Shown piece after piece: positions 42,413 to 55,900 of a stretch of DNA of 64,000 bases. The position numbers and the translations under genes are program-made. The notes beneath the pieces are model-generated. The model saw only the letters and a program-made list of their open reading frames with translations, was not told the origin of the DNA and made no database searches. The number at the start of each line of letters is the position of its first letter. The first letter of the stretch is position 1. The DNA comes from Salvator merianae (Eukaryota; Chordata; Lepidosauria; Squamata; Teiidae), in the NCBI GenBank assembly GCA_003586115.2, contig QVOM02000023.1, positions 8,199,474-8,263,473 of the forward strand. The letters are read 5' to 3'.

Positions 42413-45400
42413 AAAAACCCCAGAATACCTGAAGATCTTCCCCTTACTGCTGTAGTATTAACTTGTTGTAGATATGTAGTTCTTAGCACAGGATGTGGGA
42501 ACTGACATTTGGTCTGTCCCACGTTGTACGTGCTTGGAATTTTCAAATATCCTGTCCTTCAGCGGACTTAAGCCGGGAGGGGCACAGACAGAGAAACTAG
42601 GCCAGGTTTCAGGTGCATTTACCTTTATTGGCATGGGAAGCTCCCAAAGCAGAGATGACTCCGACAGACACAGAGCGAGCCACGGGTTCGTGCCACAAGT
42701 TTTGCAGAGCGAAATTTATACTTGCATTTCGCCCTATACCGAAATCCCCAGGGCCCTCGCTCATGGCACACGGTGCCCAGTTCAATGGATTCTGTCTCCA
42801 GTTGTGGATGCAAAATCCTGTTTACATGCTGCTAAGTACAGATCCAGAAACAGGGTAGCTGCCAAAGACGGTGATAAATCAAGTGATTCTCAAGTGATTC
42901 TGAACCAGAGCATATGAATTATGAATCAGGTTGGACTGAATGAAGGTACTGCTTGTCCACTGAAGCAATCTGTTTCACATGTTGGCTCTTGCGACTTCAC
43001 ATTTCTTAATAGCAATATGAAAAAGTGAAAACTTGGAAAATGTCGCTTAGTTCTTAGGCTATACGCACATCTTGAGAGCAAGCCGTAATTTCTTGAAAAA
43101 ATTCGTAAGGTTTATTGGAAATAATAACTGATACTGAGTTCACTGTTTATTATTTCCAATTCCACCTTGTTCTGTTCTTATATTATAATGAGAGACTCGT
43201 GCATTCAAATATGTATATGCATTAAAGGATCACATCTGTGTCTCCCTGGTGTGTATACACACAGACACATTTCAGTAATGGCTGGAAGGTTTGTGGTCAT
43301 ATTGTAGCAACATCTGGAGGCTCTGTTTTTTAGCAAATACGATCCACTTAACTGCCAAGTTAAAACGTAGAATTTTGGCATTTCTAGCAATTGTGTTACA
43401 AAGGAGACTCATTCACTTTTCCAGCATAACCTGGGCATAAAGAACAGCTAGGGAAGATCATTTTGCCTCTGTCTTATTCTTATTTGCCTTCTTCCTTCTT
43501 CCTTTTTCTTTTTCTTTTTTTTTTTAAGGGTTCTGTCAATTTCAAGTTTGGAATACTTTATGCCAAAGATGGCCAGTTAACAGATGATGAAATGTTCAGC
43601 AATGGTGCGTCTGCGTTTCTCTCATGATCTCGTGCAGATTACCTGTATTCTTACCAATGTGCTAATTGTGGTTAGGATTAGTTCTAGGAGGGAGGGAGAG
43701 AAGGATTAGGTCTGGAAGAGCCAGGCCAGCTTTTTGCATTGCATTCCTTGACCTCAGCACCATCAAACGTCTTTGAGATTAATTGGATTGCAGGCGGTGA
43801 GCCTAATCGCCCAGCGCCAGAGGCCAACGTCATTACTGCTTTTGCGGTGGAATAGAATGCTGCCTCTCCCCTAAAAAACAAAGTGGTGGCCAGAAAAGAA
43901 AGGTCCTTTTCAGTGGTGGCCCCAAGACTCTGTAAATAGCTTCCACAGAGAAGTTCACCTGGGATCATCCTGACATGCTTTAGGCACTAGATGAAGACAG
44001 ATTGTCTCCTGCCATCTGGCAAGGGGTGGCAAAAGGCTATTATGGGATCTAAGGAAAATCTCACCATTGACTCCTGCCATCTGGTGGCGTCCATTGTGCT
44101 CCATACCCATAGATGGCACCAACCGTCATAACAACAATAAATCTTCTCCCGCCGTCGGGAGTTCCCCCGCTCACTCCCAAAACGTTCTGATTTCACTGTA
44201 TACGTACTCCCTGCCTTTCAGTTTGTCCCCGAACATTAAACTTTCCCTTGCTGCCTCATAAAGAGGCTGGCTGATTTCGTGAGAACTCGTCCGTCCCCCT
44301 GTTTTGTTTTGTTTTTTTAAAAGAAATTCCCATAACAGCTGTTGGTGTGCATCCATCCCATATTCCTCCGAAAGCATCCCTCTGTGTTTCTTGGCGTTGG
44401 GTTTCCTCCCCTTGTCTCTGAAGGATGACTCGAAATATTTCAGCGTCGGGCTTGGAACCTTCTGTGTTTGTATGACTAAAAGCTCAGGCTCTTAATGCCT
44501 CGGTTTTATTTCCAAAGCCAGTTTGACATGTTTGTGTTCCCAACAGCCGAAGAGAATGAAAAATACCACTAGCTGTGCTTCTTTCTCTGCCTGGATTCGG
44601 CCTCCCCCTGATTTTGATCTCACTGTCATTTGCAGGAATGGCTCATCCATTCAGAGAAAGTGGACAGTGGCCCACCATATGCAGTGGTCTAACTCTGTTC
44701 CCCTTTTCTCATTAAATTAAATTACATATGATTTCTTTCTTGATTTAAGAATTTCTATCCCACCCTTCACCGGAAGGGCCCAGGGCAGGTCACAGCAGTA
44801 AAATAATAAAAAAATACGGAATATTCTTAAAACAGATTTAAAATATAACAGTGCCCCCCCTCCCCCCTGGCAGCACGATTTGCACAGAATTGCAACCTTT
44901 CGGGGCCTTGCTTGCCATTAGCAATATTGCCTGATGTTTCTGATGCTCATAATGTGGCTCTTAAATCTGTTAAAACTATGGTTAAATGTAAGACTGTGCC
45001 CCAAATCTTTCTGTTTCCTCTACCCTGGTTTCGTTTCTTTCCCTCTGTAGAAACTGGCAGCGAAAGCTTTCAGAGGTTGTTGAATCTCTTGGGGGACACG
45101 GTTACATTGAAGGGCTGGACAGGCTATAGGGGTGGACTGGACACTAAAAGTAAGTTTGTTTGTTTGTTTGTTTGTTTATATGCTTGCCGTTGTATGTTTG
45201 TGCTTCATAAATAACTCGAGGGCCAACAAAAATAATGGAACATGGAAAAAAGCTAACACGCACATTTATGGAAAATAGGAACTCGGAATCAAGACACTTA
45301 GGGCCCAGTCACACCTAGTGTAAGTTTTAATCCAGCTTCGGTCCTCTCTCAGACTGAGAGGATACACCAGTGAAGTAATAAGATGTTTTCTTTCCACATT

Positions 45401-48400
45401 ATTGAGCTCAGAAAATCCACCTTTGGATTGGATAATGTGGAAAGAAAATGATTAGTCACTTTGCTGATGGGTTCTTTCAATCCAAAAGTGGACTGAAGCT
45501 GGATTAAAACTTGCATGTGGATACAGCCCATTCGTTGTTCCTTTGTATCTTGTTACAAAACTTCTCTCATGTGTTTGCTTTTTCATTCTGTGTTACTTTG
45601 AAGGGCAAGGTTAGTAAAACGGCAGTGAGGTTTAACAGTAAAATATTGCACAGATCAATAGGAAAAGACTTACCTATTGGAGCTCTGATCCACATCGTCT
45701 GTCTGGAAAGCCTCATTACATAAGAGGAGTCCTGCTGGATCAGGCCACAGCCCATCTAGTCCAGCATCCCATCTCACACAGTGGCCCACCAATTGCTTCC
45801 GGGCATCTCAAGCAGAAGACAAAGGCAAAACCTTCACCTGCTCTCCACTCCCTGCAAATGGCCTTTAGAGGCATCCTGCCTGTCTCTCCAACCTGGAGGT
45901 GGTACCCGGGCATCCATTCTAGTAGCCATTGCTACACCTGTCCTCTTTTTACTTTCTTTTGCAGATGACACCACAGGCATCTCTTCTATCTACACCGTCT
46001 ACCAAGGTCATGAGATAATGTTCCACGTCTCAACCATGCTTCCCTATTCTAAAGAGAACAAACAGCAAGTATGTGGCCTTTGTATTGATTTTTCTTGATA
46101 AACTGTTGCCGACATCCAACGGAAAGGATGAGGAAGAAACATTGCAGCCTTTCCCATACGCACAGTTTAAAAATGCTTATGTGCTTGCCTGAATCTGGAG
46201 TGCTTGACTCCGGATCTGGGGGCCATGTAGACAAACTGGGCTACATCCAGAGCATAAATGCAGCATCCACCACTCTGCTCTTGGAAAGAGCAGATTCCAC
46301 ATGTTCTGGGCAAATGATAAATCTCACCTCCCATAGGGAATTGCTTCTGGGCATTCCCAAGCAGAAGACAAAGGCAAAACCTTCACCTGATTGAGTATCC
46401 CTAAACACTTCTTTTTTTGTTACAGGTAGAAAGGAAGCGGCATATTGGCAATGACATTGTCACCATCGTGTTCCAGGAGGGGGAAGATTCCTCTCCAACC
46501 TTTAAGCCATCCATGATTCGCTCCCATTTTACGCGTATCTTTCCCTCTGCTTCCTTAGCTTAATATTTTTAATTGGCGATTTTAGTTTATTGGGTTCATT
46601 CTTGTTTTTGCACCTCTCGACAGATGTTTATAGTTGGCGTCCAAACTTCAGCACATTTGGTTCCTCCCAGAAAGCACATCTGAGCATCCTCAAATATGGT
46701 CTTGTAAAGGATTTCATACAGCAATATCGTAGGTGATCAGCAGGCTGCTAGTTAATATTTGACCTTAATTTACAGTAGTCCTCCATTATTCACAATTCTA
46801 CTAAAGAGTTTCGTGCACTCTTTAGGGGACATTTATAACCTGCTGCCTTTATTCTGTGCAGAAACCTGGTGTGTTTGTTGACTAAGATCCAGAAACAGCC
46901 CTTTTCTAGGCTTTTGTAGGAGTTGAGGTCAAAAGAAGTCCACTTCTGAGTCACTTATTATTTGTGGGTTTGGTGATTCATGAAGTGTTTGCAAAACCTA
47001 ACCCTTGCAAATAAAAAGCAACTGCTGTGTTTTACTGTCTTGGTGTTTGATTTCTCCTTCTACAGAAATTGGGTAAAAGAATGAGGATACTTTAGCTGCT
47101 TCCAAACAAATTAAGTCATGGTTTTATAGTTTTTGCTTTCTTAAGGAGAAGCAATCCACGATCCCTTGTTCACACTAACAAAAAGCAGGTCTCCTTTATT
47201 TCTTTAACTTGATCAGACCAAGTCAGGAATAAACCAGGATCTATTGGCACAGACCTACATCTCTGTCAGTAAATCCTGACTTACTTCTGGGTTCACCTTA
47301 ACCATTAGAACTGCATCAGACCATATTATGAACCTACTTTTCTAACACTGTAAATTACCTGGTGATTCCTGTAACGAGAAAGGATATTAATATGTTATTC
47401 TACCGTAATCTTTCATTTTCCTCTTTATTGTCGGCACAAAGAGAGGCATTTTCAGGCAATGCTTGATTGGGAGTAATGAATTTTCTCCTTAACTAACTCT
47501 GCAGATATTTTTGCCTTAGTGAGATATAATAAGCAAAACGATAGTTACAGGTGCGTATCAGCTACCGACAAACCATTAATTTCACTTCTTTGGCATGGCA
47601 TATTGTGACTTTAGCTTAGGGTACCATGGCGGAGAGAGAAGGAAAAATGAAATTTTAATAAATGCAGGAATGATTTATATAAATGTAACACAACCCAAAG
47701 TGGAAATTTCCAGATGTGCACAGATGTCCAGGTTATTATCCTAACAAACGCAGGCTTCTTGGGAACCTAATTTGAACATCAAGGACATGTTTCTTCTTGC
47801 TTCTTCGTATTGAATGACCTCCCTGCATAATTTTCTTTCCAACCATCAAATCCTTGCTCAGTGTCAAAAGTTATCAACAAAGCAAATCAATGCTTTAGCT
47901 TATTAATGCCTGCCCAGATATGAGTGCCACTGAATGCAGTGGGGCTTAATGGGGGAATAGCAGATATACTTAGAGTTGCACAACTAGAACCAAATCCAAA
48001 CACTTGCAAGATCTGTTTATTTCCTCCCACCTGATCATCCATCTCTTCCCATCTGTTTTGTTCTTTGCTGTGGAAACTGGACTGTAAGCTCTTCGAAAGC
48101 AAGACTTGCTGTGTTTGCATTCATGACTTTCTGAAATGCCAGATACATAAACGGTGCTGCTTGTGTGTAGGTGTGTTGTGTTGTTGTTACTACTCCAGAG
48201 GATGGGGCTATAAGAGGTAGGCGGACAGTTTTAATACTATGACTGTGTGTATTGACTTACTGCATCTGGGGTAGAGCTGGTGCCCCGTCTGAAATAAACA
48301 CGGTTTTGGTTTTATATGTTAGGCTAAAAATCTTCTCAGAAGAAAGTGTACCTCTCTTCGGGCCTCCGCTTCCAACTCCCCCAGTGTTTACAGACCACCA

Positions 48401-49932
48401 AGAATTCAGGGACTTCTTGCTGGTGAAATGTAAGCTGGATGAACTGTTTTCAAATCAAATCTGTTATAGCCTTGTATTAAAAAGCATGTTCGCCGAATGT
48501 CTCTGGAGGGCAGGACTCACTATTTCTGACTCTTCAACAGGTCAACTATAATAGAGGTGCGTATGGGTCATAATTGGTAGCTTGGTTCATCCATCTGGTG
48601 TTCAGTGAAACAGCCCTGGTTAGAACAGCAATAAAACCAACCAGCCTTGGTTCAGATGGGCTGGTTTGGTAGTCTGGAAAATGTTTGTTGAGCATGTGAC
48701 TCCAAAAATGGAGTAAGAAAGAGAGAGCCTTTGTGCATACGCCCTTAATCCATATTAATCTGTATAGTTCAGGTGTCAACTCCAGATCTGCATGTTAGTG
48801 TGGAACTAGAAGGCCCCACCCTGTGCTTGTTCAGCTCTGTCTGCACGAGATAGAAATCTGGATTAAGGGAGGCCTTAATCCAGCTCTCTGGTAGACCCAC
48901 TTAATTGGGTCTACCAGAGAGGCCAATGGCTGTAATTTGGAACACAGGTAACCTCTCGTGTTTGGGACTTCTGGGGGGTAAAGTTGTAATTGTGGGCACC
49001 TCACTAGAGCAGAAGGGAGGGCTTTCTTTAAGATAGGTGCTACCACAGAGAAGGCCTGATGGACCTGACTCTGAATGTTCAAAGCATGGAAGGAGATGTA
49101 GCCTTGCAGCTGTTGATGGAGTCCAAGTTCTATCAGCCAAAATGGCGGCCAGCAATGGTGGAAGCTAGAGTCTAGTAAAACAAGGACCGCCGTGAGTTTT
49201 CCATCCTGTAACCAGATTGGGACTTGAGAGCCAAGCCACTAACAACTTTCCTTCTTGGTGTGTGTATGTTCACAGTAATTAACGGGGAAAAAGCCACTTT
49301 GGAAACCCCGACGTTTGCTCAGAAGCGGCAGCGTACCTTGGACATGCTGATTCGGTCTTTATACCAGGACCTCATGCCTGATATGCACAAGGTAAGCCCT
49401 GAACCCTCTAGGCCACAATTGCTCTTCCGTTCTGTGGAGACCTAAGCAGTTCCTCCATGCGGGTGGGAAGCAGGGGTTGTTCCCTAAACATTCTTTAGCT
49501 AGGTATTGCTACACCGTGCCATCTGATGCTATCACATGATGCTGTGCAAAGAGAAGAAGAGAGCAGATTCAGCTTGAGCCACTGGGTATGATGCACTGTG
49601 CCTCCATATTCATCAGTACCATGTGACAAGTCTTTCCTGAACCTACAGAGCTCTAGACAGAGGTGTTTGATTGGTCCTTTGTATTAGGGAATCGCAACCA
49701 TTTCAAAAAGCATTGCGTTCTATGAAGTAAACTTTAAAACATCAGCAGTCTGTGAGACTGGACAGTCATGCTCTTTCCCCGCTCTCTTTTGTTCCACCCC
49801 CAGAACATGCTTAATCGGAGATCCTTCAGTGATGTCTTGCCGGAGTCCCCAAAATCAGCCCGGAAAAAAGAGGAGGCCCGCCAGGCTGAATTCGTCCGCC
49901 TTGGCCAGGTACGCTAACTGAGTGTTTGAATA

Positions 49933-49966
<34 letters not shown>

Positions 49967-52900
49967 TCATTAGTCTTCAACCAACTGAGAAGGCAGGCAG
50001 AGGAGCACAGGCTAACAAAATGGCTTTTGACACTCTCTTGCTGTTAGCCCTCGATAAGCGGCAAAAGGTATGATCACAGGATCACCCTATCTGTGACGCA
50101 TGTAAAAAACTGAATTCACATAGTTTTAAAAATATGCCTGCTACCTTACTTCCCCTTCCTCAACTCCCATTGGCTGCTACGAGCCCAGCTTTCCATGGTC
50201 ACTATTGGTCAGCCGTCCCTAGCAGCCATTTCCAGACTGCTATTGGCTACAGGAGCTTGTGTAGGTTCATGCCCCATCCGACCTAAACTGCGAGTCGCCC
50301 TGAGAGTTATTACTTTCTGTCTGTGGAAGGGGCACAGAATGCTCATCTTTGGAATGAGATGAAGTTTTTTTTTTTTAATTTTATATTTGTCCCTTGAGCC
50401 CAAATGCACCTTGGGGGCATCCAAAAAGACATGTCTGAACATACCCAAGGAGAAGGATATCAAGACCAGGCCATCTCCTAATCCTTAACTGCAGTTACGT
50501 ATGTGCCAGCTCCTTATACAGTAGTCTATATTTTTATTTTCACAGCTTTTTTTAAGCATCCCACTTCCTATCAACATCAAATTGATCCTTGTGCCCTGCA
50601 TAACAGATTAACTCATCGAGCCTTTGAAAAAAAAACAAATTCATCAGTACATCACATACACAGAGGAAGCCACTTCTGCAATGATGCAGTCAAGGCCAGA
50701 TGGCGTGCAAGGGAGCTCTTAAAACTAAGAAAAATCAATTTGAAATGTAAGGACTTAACTGACTGGGAGAAGCTCACTGGAGTCTTGTTTGCTAATAAAA
50801 CAGGAAGCCATGGCATTGTGGAATCAAATAGACGATTGCACTGAAAGCAGCTGGAAGTGGGTAATCCTTCTCCGCTGCAATTGAGAAGTACCACTTTCAA
50901 TGGCTTGGCATCCTGATAAATGACAGCAACTCATAAATCACCTAGATGTTTTCCGAGGGATTCTACCATCCCTTGTAAAGGAATTGAGTCAAGCCTTGTC
51001 AGATACACCATTTGGGATCCTCCTGCCCCAAAAAGGGTCATGGAATGAGCACCAAAGTTGGATGGACCAATGATCTGACTGCCTGTGAGACCATCTTACC
51101 TGTCCTTTATTTGCTTGAAGGCACTCAAGCTCAAGACCATTGTGAAAGGTGACGCACCTGCTGTCCTCGCTACCACGAGCATCTGCAAAAAGGAGGTGGG
51201 TGAAATGTTAATGGATGAGACTCGGCAGCCAGGCTAGTAAAAATGTCTGCTTGCAGAGTAGATGCCTTTGAGGGTTAGTACTATCCCCATCAGTGCAGGT
51301 GGGTGTGAGAAGGAGGGACAGGATGTGACTGAGGGCCCAGTCACATGTAAGTTTTAATCCAGCTTCAGTCCACTTTCAGACTGAGACAACACATCAGTGA
51401 AGTAATAAGGTGTTCTCTTTCAGCATCATCTGACTCAGAAAATCCACCTTTGGGTTAGATAATGTGGAAAGAAAAGGATTAGTCACTTTGCTGATGTGCT
51501 CTTTCACACAGAAGGTGGACTGAAGCTACATTAAAACTTAGGTGTGACTGGACCCTCGGTTCTGTTGTTTTTGCAATCAACGGTGTTTACTCCCAAGACA
51601 AGACTGTTAATTTGGTTCTCTCCTGGCAATGCATGAAAACAGAGGAACTCAACCCTCTTGCCTTATCAGTCTCAGCCAACTTGGGTGATGACCAGGTATT
51701 TGGAGAGCTGGACTTTCACACAAGACCCTCCCACCCTTGTCTAGAGGTATTTCTGCTTCCCCAAAGATGAAGGACCCTTCCCCTTTCCTTTGCCTCCATC
51801 AAGAGGGCCTGAAAAAGATGAGCTTTATGGTGTCTCAATTCACTAACAAGCCTCACTTTCTCCCATATTCGCACTCTTCAAGACCAGTCACTTGGCATAT
51901 TCTGTTCAATACCTTTCTGGGTTTCCCGAGCAGCACAGAAACCTTGGAAAGACATCTTTAGTAAGACACAGCTAGCTTACCATTCTGTTCCAAACTTTTC
52001 TCTTCCTCCCCGTTTCTTCCATCTCAGGTTTTAATTTGGTATCAGCCGCTATCCACAAGGATGCCTTAGCAAGGTCAGGGTGCTTACGAGCCGTCAGTAA
52101 AAGTTTCTGCAATTAAGGCGCTCTTGCTGAGATAATTGACTCTCGGAGAGAAGAGGTTATCTAACACAAAAGCAAGATGCCACAACATGTCAGGAAAACT
52201 CAACAAGGCAGGTGCTTCACAGCTTTCAAGGCCATTTCATCACAACTTGGCAGACGTAATTCTATTCTTTTTCCTGTGTTTTAATCTGCTTTACCTGGAG
52301 AGCTTAGCAAACACCCACACCCACACACTTGTAGATGCCAACTTCTCATCTTTATCAAATTGATGAGTTTGTAAAAGCTGGGGTTTCTTTGGCACTGCCA
52401 TGATGGACTAGCAAACAATAGGTGGGTGACTGTTCTTCTCTGTCTTGAACCATCTTGGCTTGCAAGCTCTCTGCTCCCTTGTATTTTTACCGTTCTATGT
52501 TTTTCTTGTTTCGCAGCCCTGGGAATCCCATTGTTTCTGCAGCAATTTCCCCCATGATGCCATCTGTGCAGATTCCTGGGGCCACTCATTACTCATCTCT
52601 ACAGAGATTGGTGTCCTACTCCTAGATGGTTAGTGGAGAATCCTGCCCTTGCAAATACTTGCCATTCTGTGCTTTTGCTTTGCTTTTGAGCTATCTAGAA
52701 GAAGAAATTGTGTTGTTTTCAGCTGTGCTTGTACCTGTACAGGAGTGTGCTCAGAGCTGACCTTGGAGGGCAGAAAGCGCATGAGCACCATGCTGGAGTT
52801 TTTGCAAGCTGGAGTTTGGGTGTGGAGAGGTGAGCCCCAACTGGCACACTAAGGATTTGGCAGAGTGTACAGAAGATCTTTGGAAGCCAAGAGCACCAAG

Positions 52901-55900
52901 CAAATGCTGACATATTTTGGTCACGTGGACACCTTAGAAGAAACAGTTATGCTAGATATGGTTGGTGGAATTAGAAAGCAATGCCAGCTAGGAATGTGTT
53001 GGATGGATACCATCAACCAGGAAACTGGTTTAAATTTGGAAGAACTCAACAAAATGGTTAAACACCAAGAAGAATGGACAGAGCTAGTCCTTAAGTCTCT
53101 GGAAGTTGAACACGACTGACAAATGATAGGTGCACACACGGTGATCCCCATACATGGGTGGTGGCCGATTTCAGCCCTGTGCATGGATGGGGCCATTTTC
53201 TCCAGAAAGGAACCCACGAGCCAAACTTCCAGACAGGTTATCCTGGGAAAATCCACGTTAAGAGTTGGGTTTTCCTGGAATAGGATATAGCAGGATTTCA
53301 TCCCTATATTTCTGGCCTGTGTTCGAGTTGCTGCAGATAGATGTAGCAATCAAAACACAGCCATGACATAGTTGTGGGTTTTAACCCCTGTCTGGATGCA
53401 GCCAGTGTCCAACTAGGTGCATAGATGGAGAGGCTGCTATACGATACCCTTTTGTGGCATATGTATATAGGTTGCTTATCAGAAATGAGCCTATAGAAAT
53501 TAGCTCTGATGCGTTTCTTCCAAAAATGTCCTATCTGCCCAGCCTGCATTTTTCTGAATCCTTGGGTCTGTTTCCTTAAGCACAGATCTCTTGCTGTTTT
53601 CCTTTCTAGATGGACAGCCTTCTATTCCAGTCTTCGACAAAACCTTACAGGTCAAACAGATGCATGTATTGGAAACGTTGGACCTTCTGATTGCCAGAGC
53701 AGATAAAGGTAAGGAGGCTATAAAAAATTCATCCCTGGGCTAGCTGGAAATAGAAAAGCCTGTTTGCCAAAAGAGTGTCCTGCACCAGTGAGGAGACTTC
53801 TCTGTGGTAGCCTCCCAACTGCAGAATGCTCCCCCCTTCTGAGGAATCTCAAGCACCATCACTCTGTACTTTTAGTCAAGTGGTACTGGTCTGGAAGTTT
53901 GCCTCGTGGGCTCCTTCCTGGAGAAAATAGCAAGATACAAATCAGCTATCATGTTTGAGAAGATGCTTAAAAAACAACAACTTTTTTTTAAAAAAAAAAA
54001 AATCTAAGCTTTAGATGGCTAAGATTGTTTAGCCATCTGTGACAGCTGTTTTCCTCACATTTCGCTATTTCAGTTGTTTTTGTGACCAATTAAACAGCTT
54101 CCTTGGGTTTCCTCGAAAAAAACTGACAGGCTATTGGATATAAATAAAAAATAAGCAAAAACAATTCATTGACCCCTTTTAAAAACTAGTTAAAACAGGT
54201 CCTTCTCAGCATTATAGCCCAGGGTGTACCGTTTTCCCTTTGTCAGTGATGCCAGCATTGGAGAGAAAAAAAAACACTGTTGGTGTCCCGTAGAGATTGC
54301 CAACCATTTTCAGGACAACTGTGGGAAAAGAATTTGGAAAAACTGCTGCCCAACACTGTGTGCTTGACTAAGTCTCCATGTTTAGAAAAAACACCTCCTT
54401 GCTAATATCCCTGCCTCCCCGCTCACAGGGAAAGACGCCCGCCTCCTCGTCTTCAGGCTGAGCGTAGTGAGGAAAGATCTCGAAGCCAAGCAGCCGAAGA
54501 GCAAATGTGATTGCCGAGAGAACAAACTGGAGAAGACCAAAGGTGATGCTTAACTCCCAGAAGGGGTGATTTAAACTAACTTCTCCCCTCTGTTCAGAGC
54601 TGGGCCATGGTCATACCTCATATTGTTTGAAGACGGAGGTCAACTTAAGTCCTTGGAAATCAGACACTAAATTGCGTCCCCAGTTGTTCCGGGGACTTTC
54701 CTGCCGGCAATGGGATTATCCTAAATTCGGATAATCGCTAAGGAACAGACCCAGCCAGGCTGCCTCCTGCTGCCCCCCCTCAATGCCCCCACCCCCAATT
54801 CCCCCTGCCACTGTGGCCTGCCCCCGATGCCTCCCACTGCCCCCTACAACCCCTCACTGCCATGGTTGCTTCCCACCACCGATGCTGTCACCCCCTTGAG
54901 CCCCCATCCCAATTTACCTTTTCCTAGCAGATCAGTGAGGTCTGGGGTGATGTCAGTGGTGGCCTGTAGGTGTGACCAGGCTGGAGGAGGCCAAGAACGG
55001 CCACAGTCTCCTGCCCATCCCAGGCACAGACTAAAACCCTGAAGTGTGACCGCAGTGCTAGTGTTATGTCCCAGTCCAAAGCTGGTTTGCCTGGCTTGTT
55101 TTGTCGATAATTCACACCAGAGTAGGAGCTGCAAAAGCTATTTATGGGCAGCAACCAGGGATACCAGCAGATTCTTCTCAAAGCTGGCTCCTTCTATACA
55201 TTCGTTTTCAACCCTTTTTCCGGTATCCATATAGTACGACACAATGTTTACTACTGTTCTATTGGTTACATTTGGGTTAATCCAGTAAAGTTCTACTGCC
55301 CGGCCAGTCTCCTTATTAATTAAAATACTAATCCCTTCCTAAGGGGTGTATCTTTGAATATATAAAAGAGGATTAGCAGAGCCCTTTCTCCTACTTCCAA
55401 GGCATTCCCTTGGTCTTTGCGGCTTTCTCTTGGTCTTTGCTTGTGTCAACCTTGCATTGTTGAAAGGTTCTGTTTTTTCTTATTGCTCTGTGCTCATTTG
55501 ATCAGCGGTTACTTTGACCTCTCACTGGGACGGTCCTTTAAAACTCCACTGGCTACACAAGTCCCACTCACTGTTGTTGTAATCCAGCTTTTTAATACTG
55601 ACCCTGCAGTCTCAGTCTCTTGGTTGTCTCTGCATTCCTGCCCTGCTTCTGGTTATCGCGTTGACAAGCTTTATTTCCGGGGATTCCTTGGTGGAGCATG
55701 CTTAACATATGTTCATCTTTCTCGGTCAGGCTGCCATCTGTATGCCATCAACACCCACCACAGCAACGAACTGCGGATAGTTGTGGCCATCAGGAACAAG
55801 CTGCTTCTCATCACCAGGAAGTTCAAGCAGTGGGAGGGCTTGAACAGCGTGTCGTCCACGTCGCCACAGCCGGAGTCTCCTGTTGAGGAATTCCAGTACA

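Larger units (their letters stand above)
46535..49275 (+). other. GARNL3: Introns 12-14, non-coding parts
   Basis: Intron 12 (46535-47504) and intron 13 (47551-48322) show no element I can identify. Intron 14 (48430-49275) holds an imperfect region with the short direct/inverted motif ttaatccag near 48867-48905 and LINE-like phrases (ctaccacagagaaggcct near 49030), which I cannot assign firmly. Confidence 0.45.

Noticed and set aside
55417..55729. Upstream extension of the open frame that enters exon 21
   Set aside because: It precedes the acceptor AG at 55728-55729, shows no similarity to GARNL3, and exon 20 joins exon 21 in frame at 55730.
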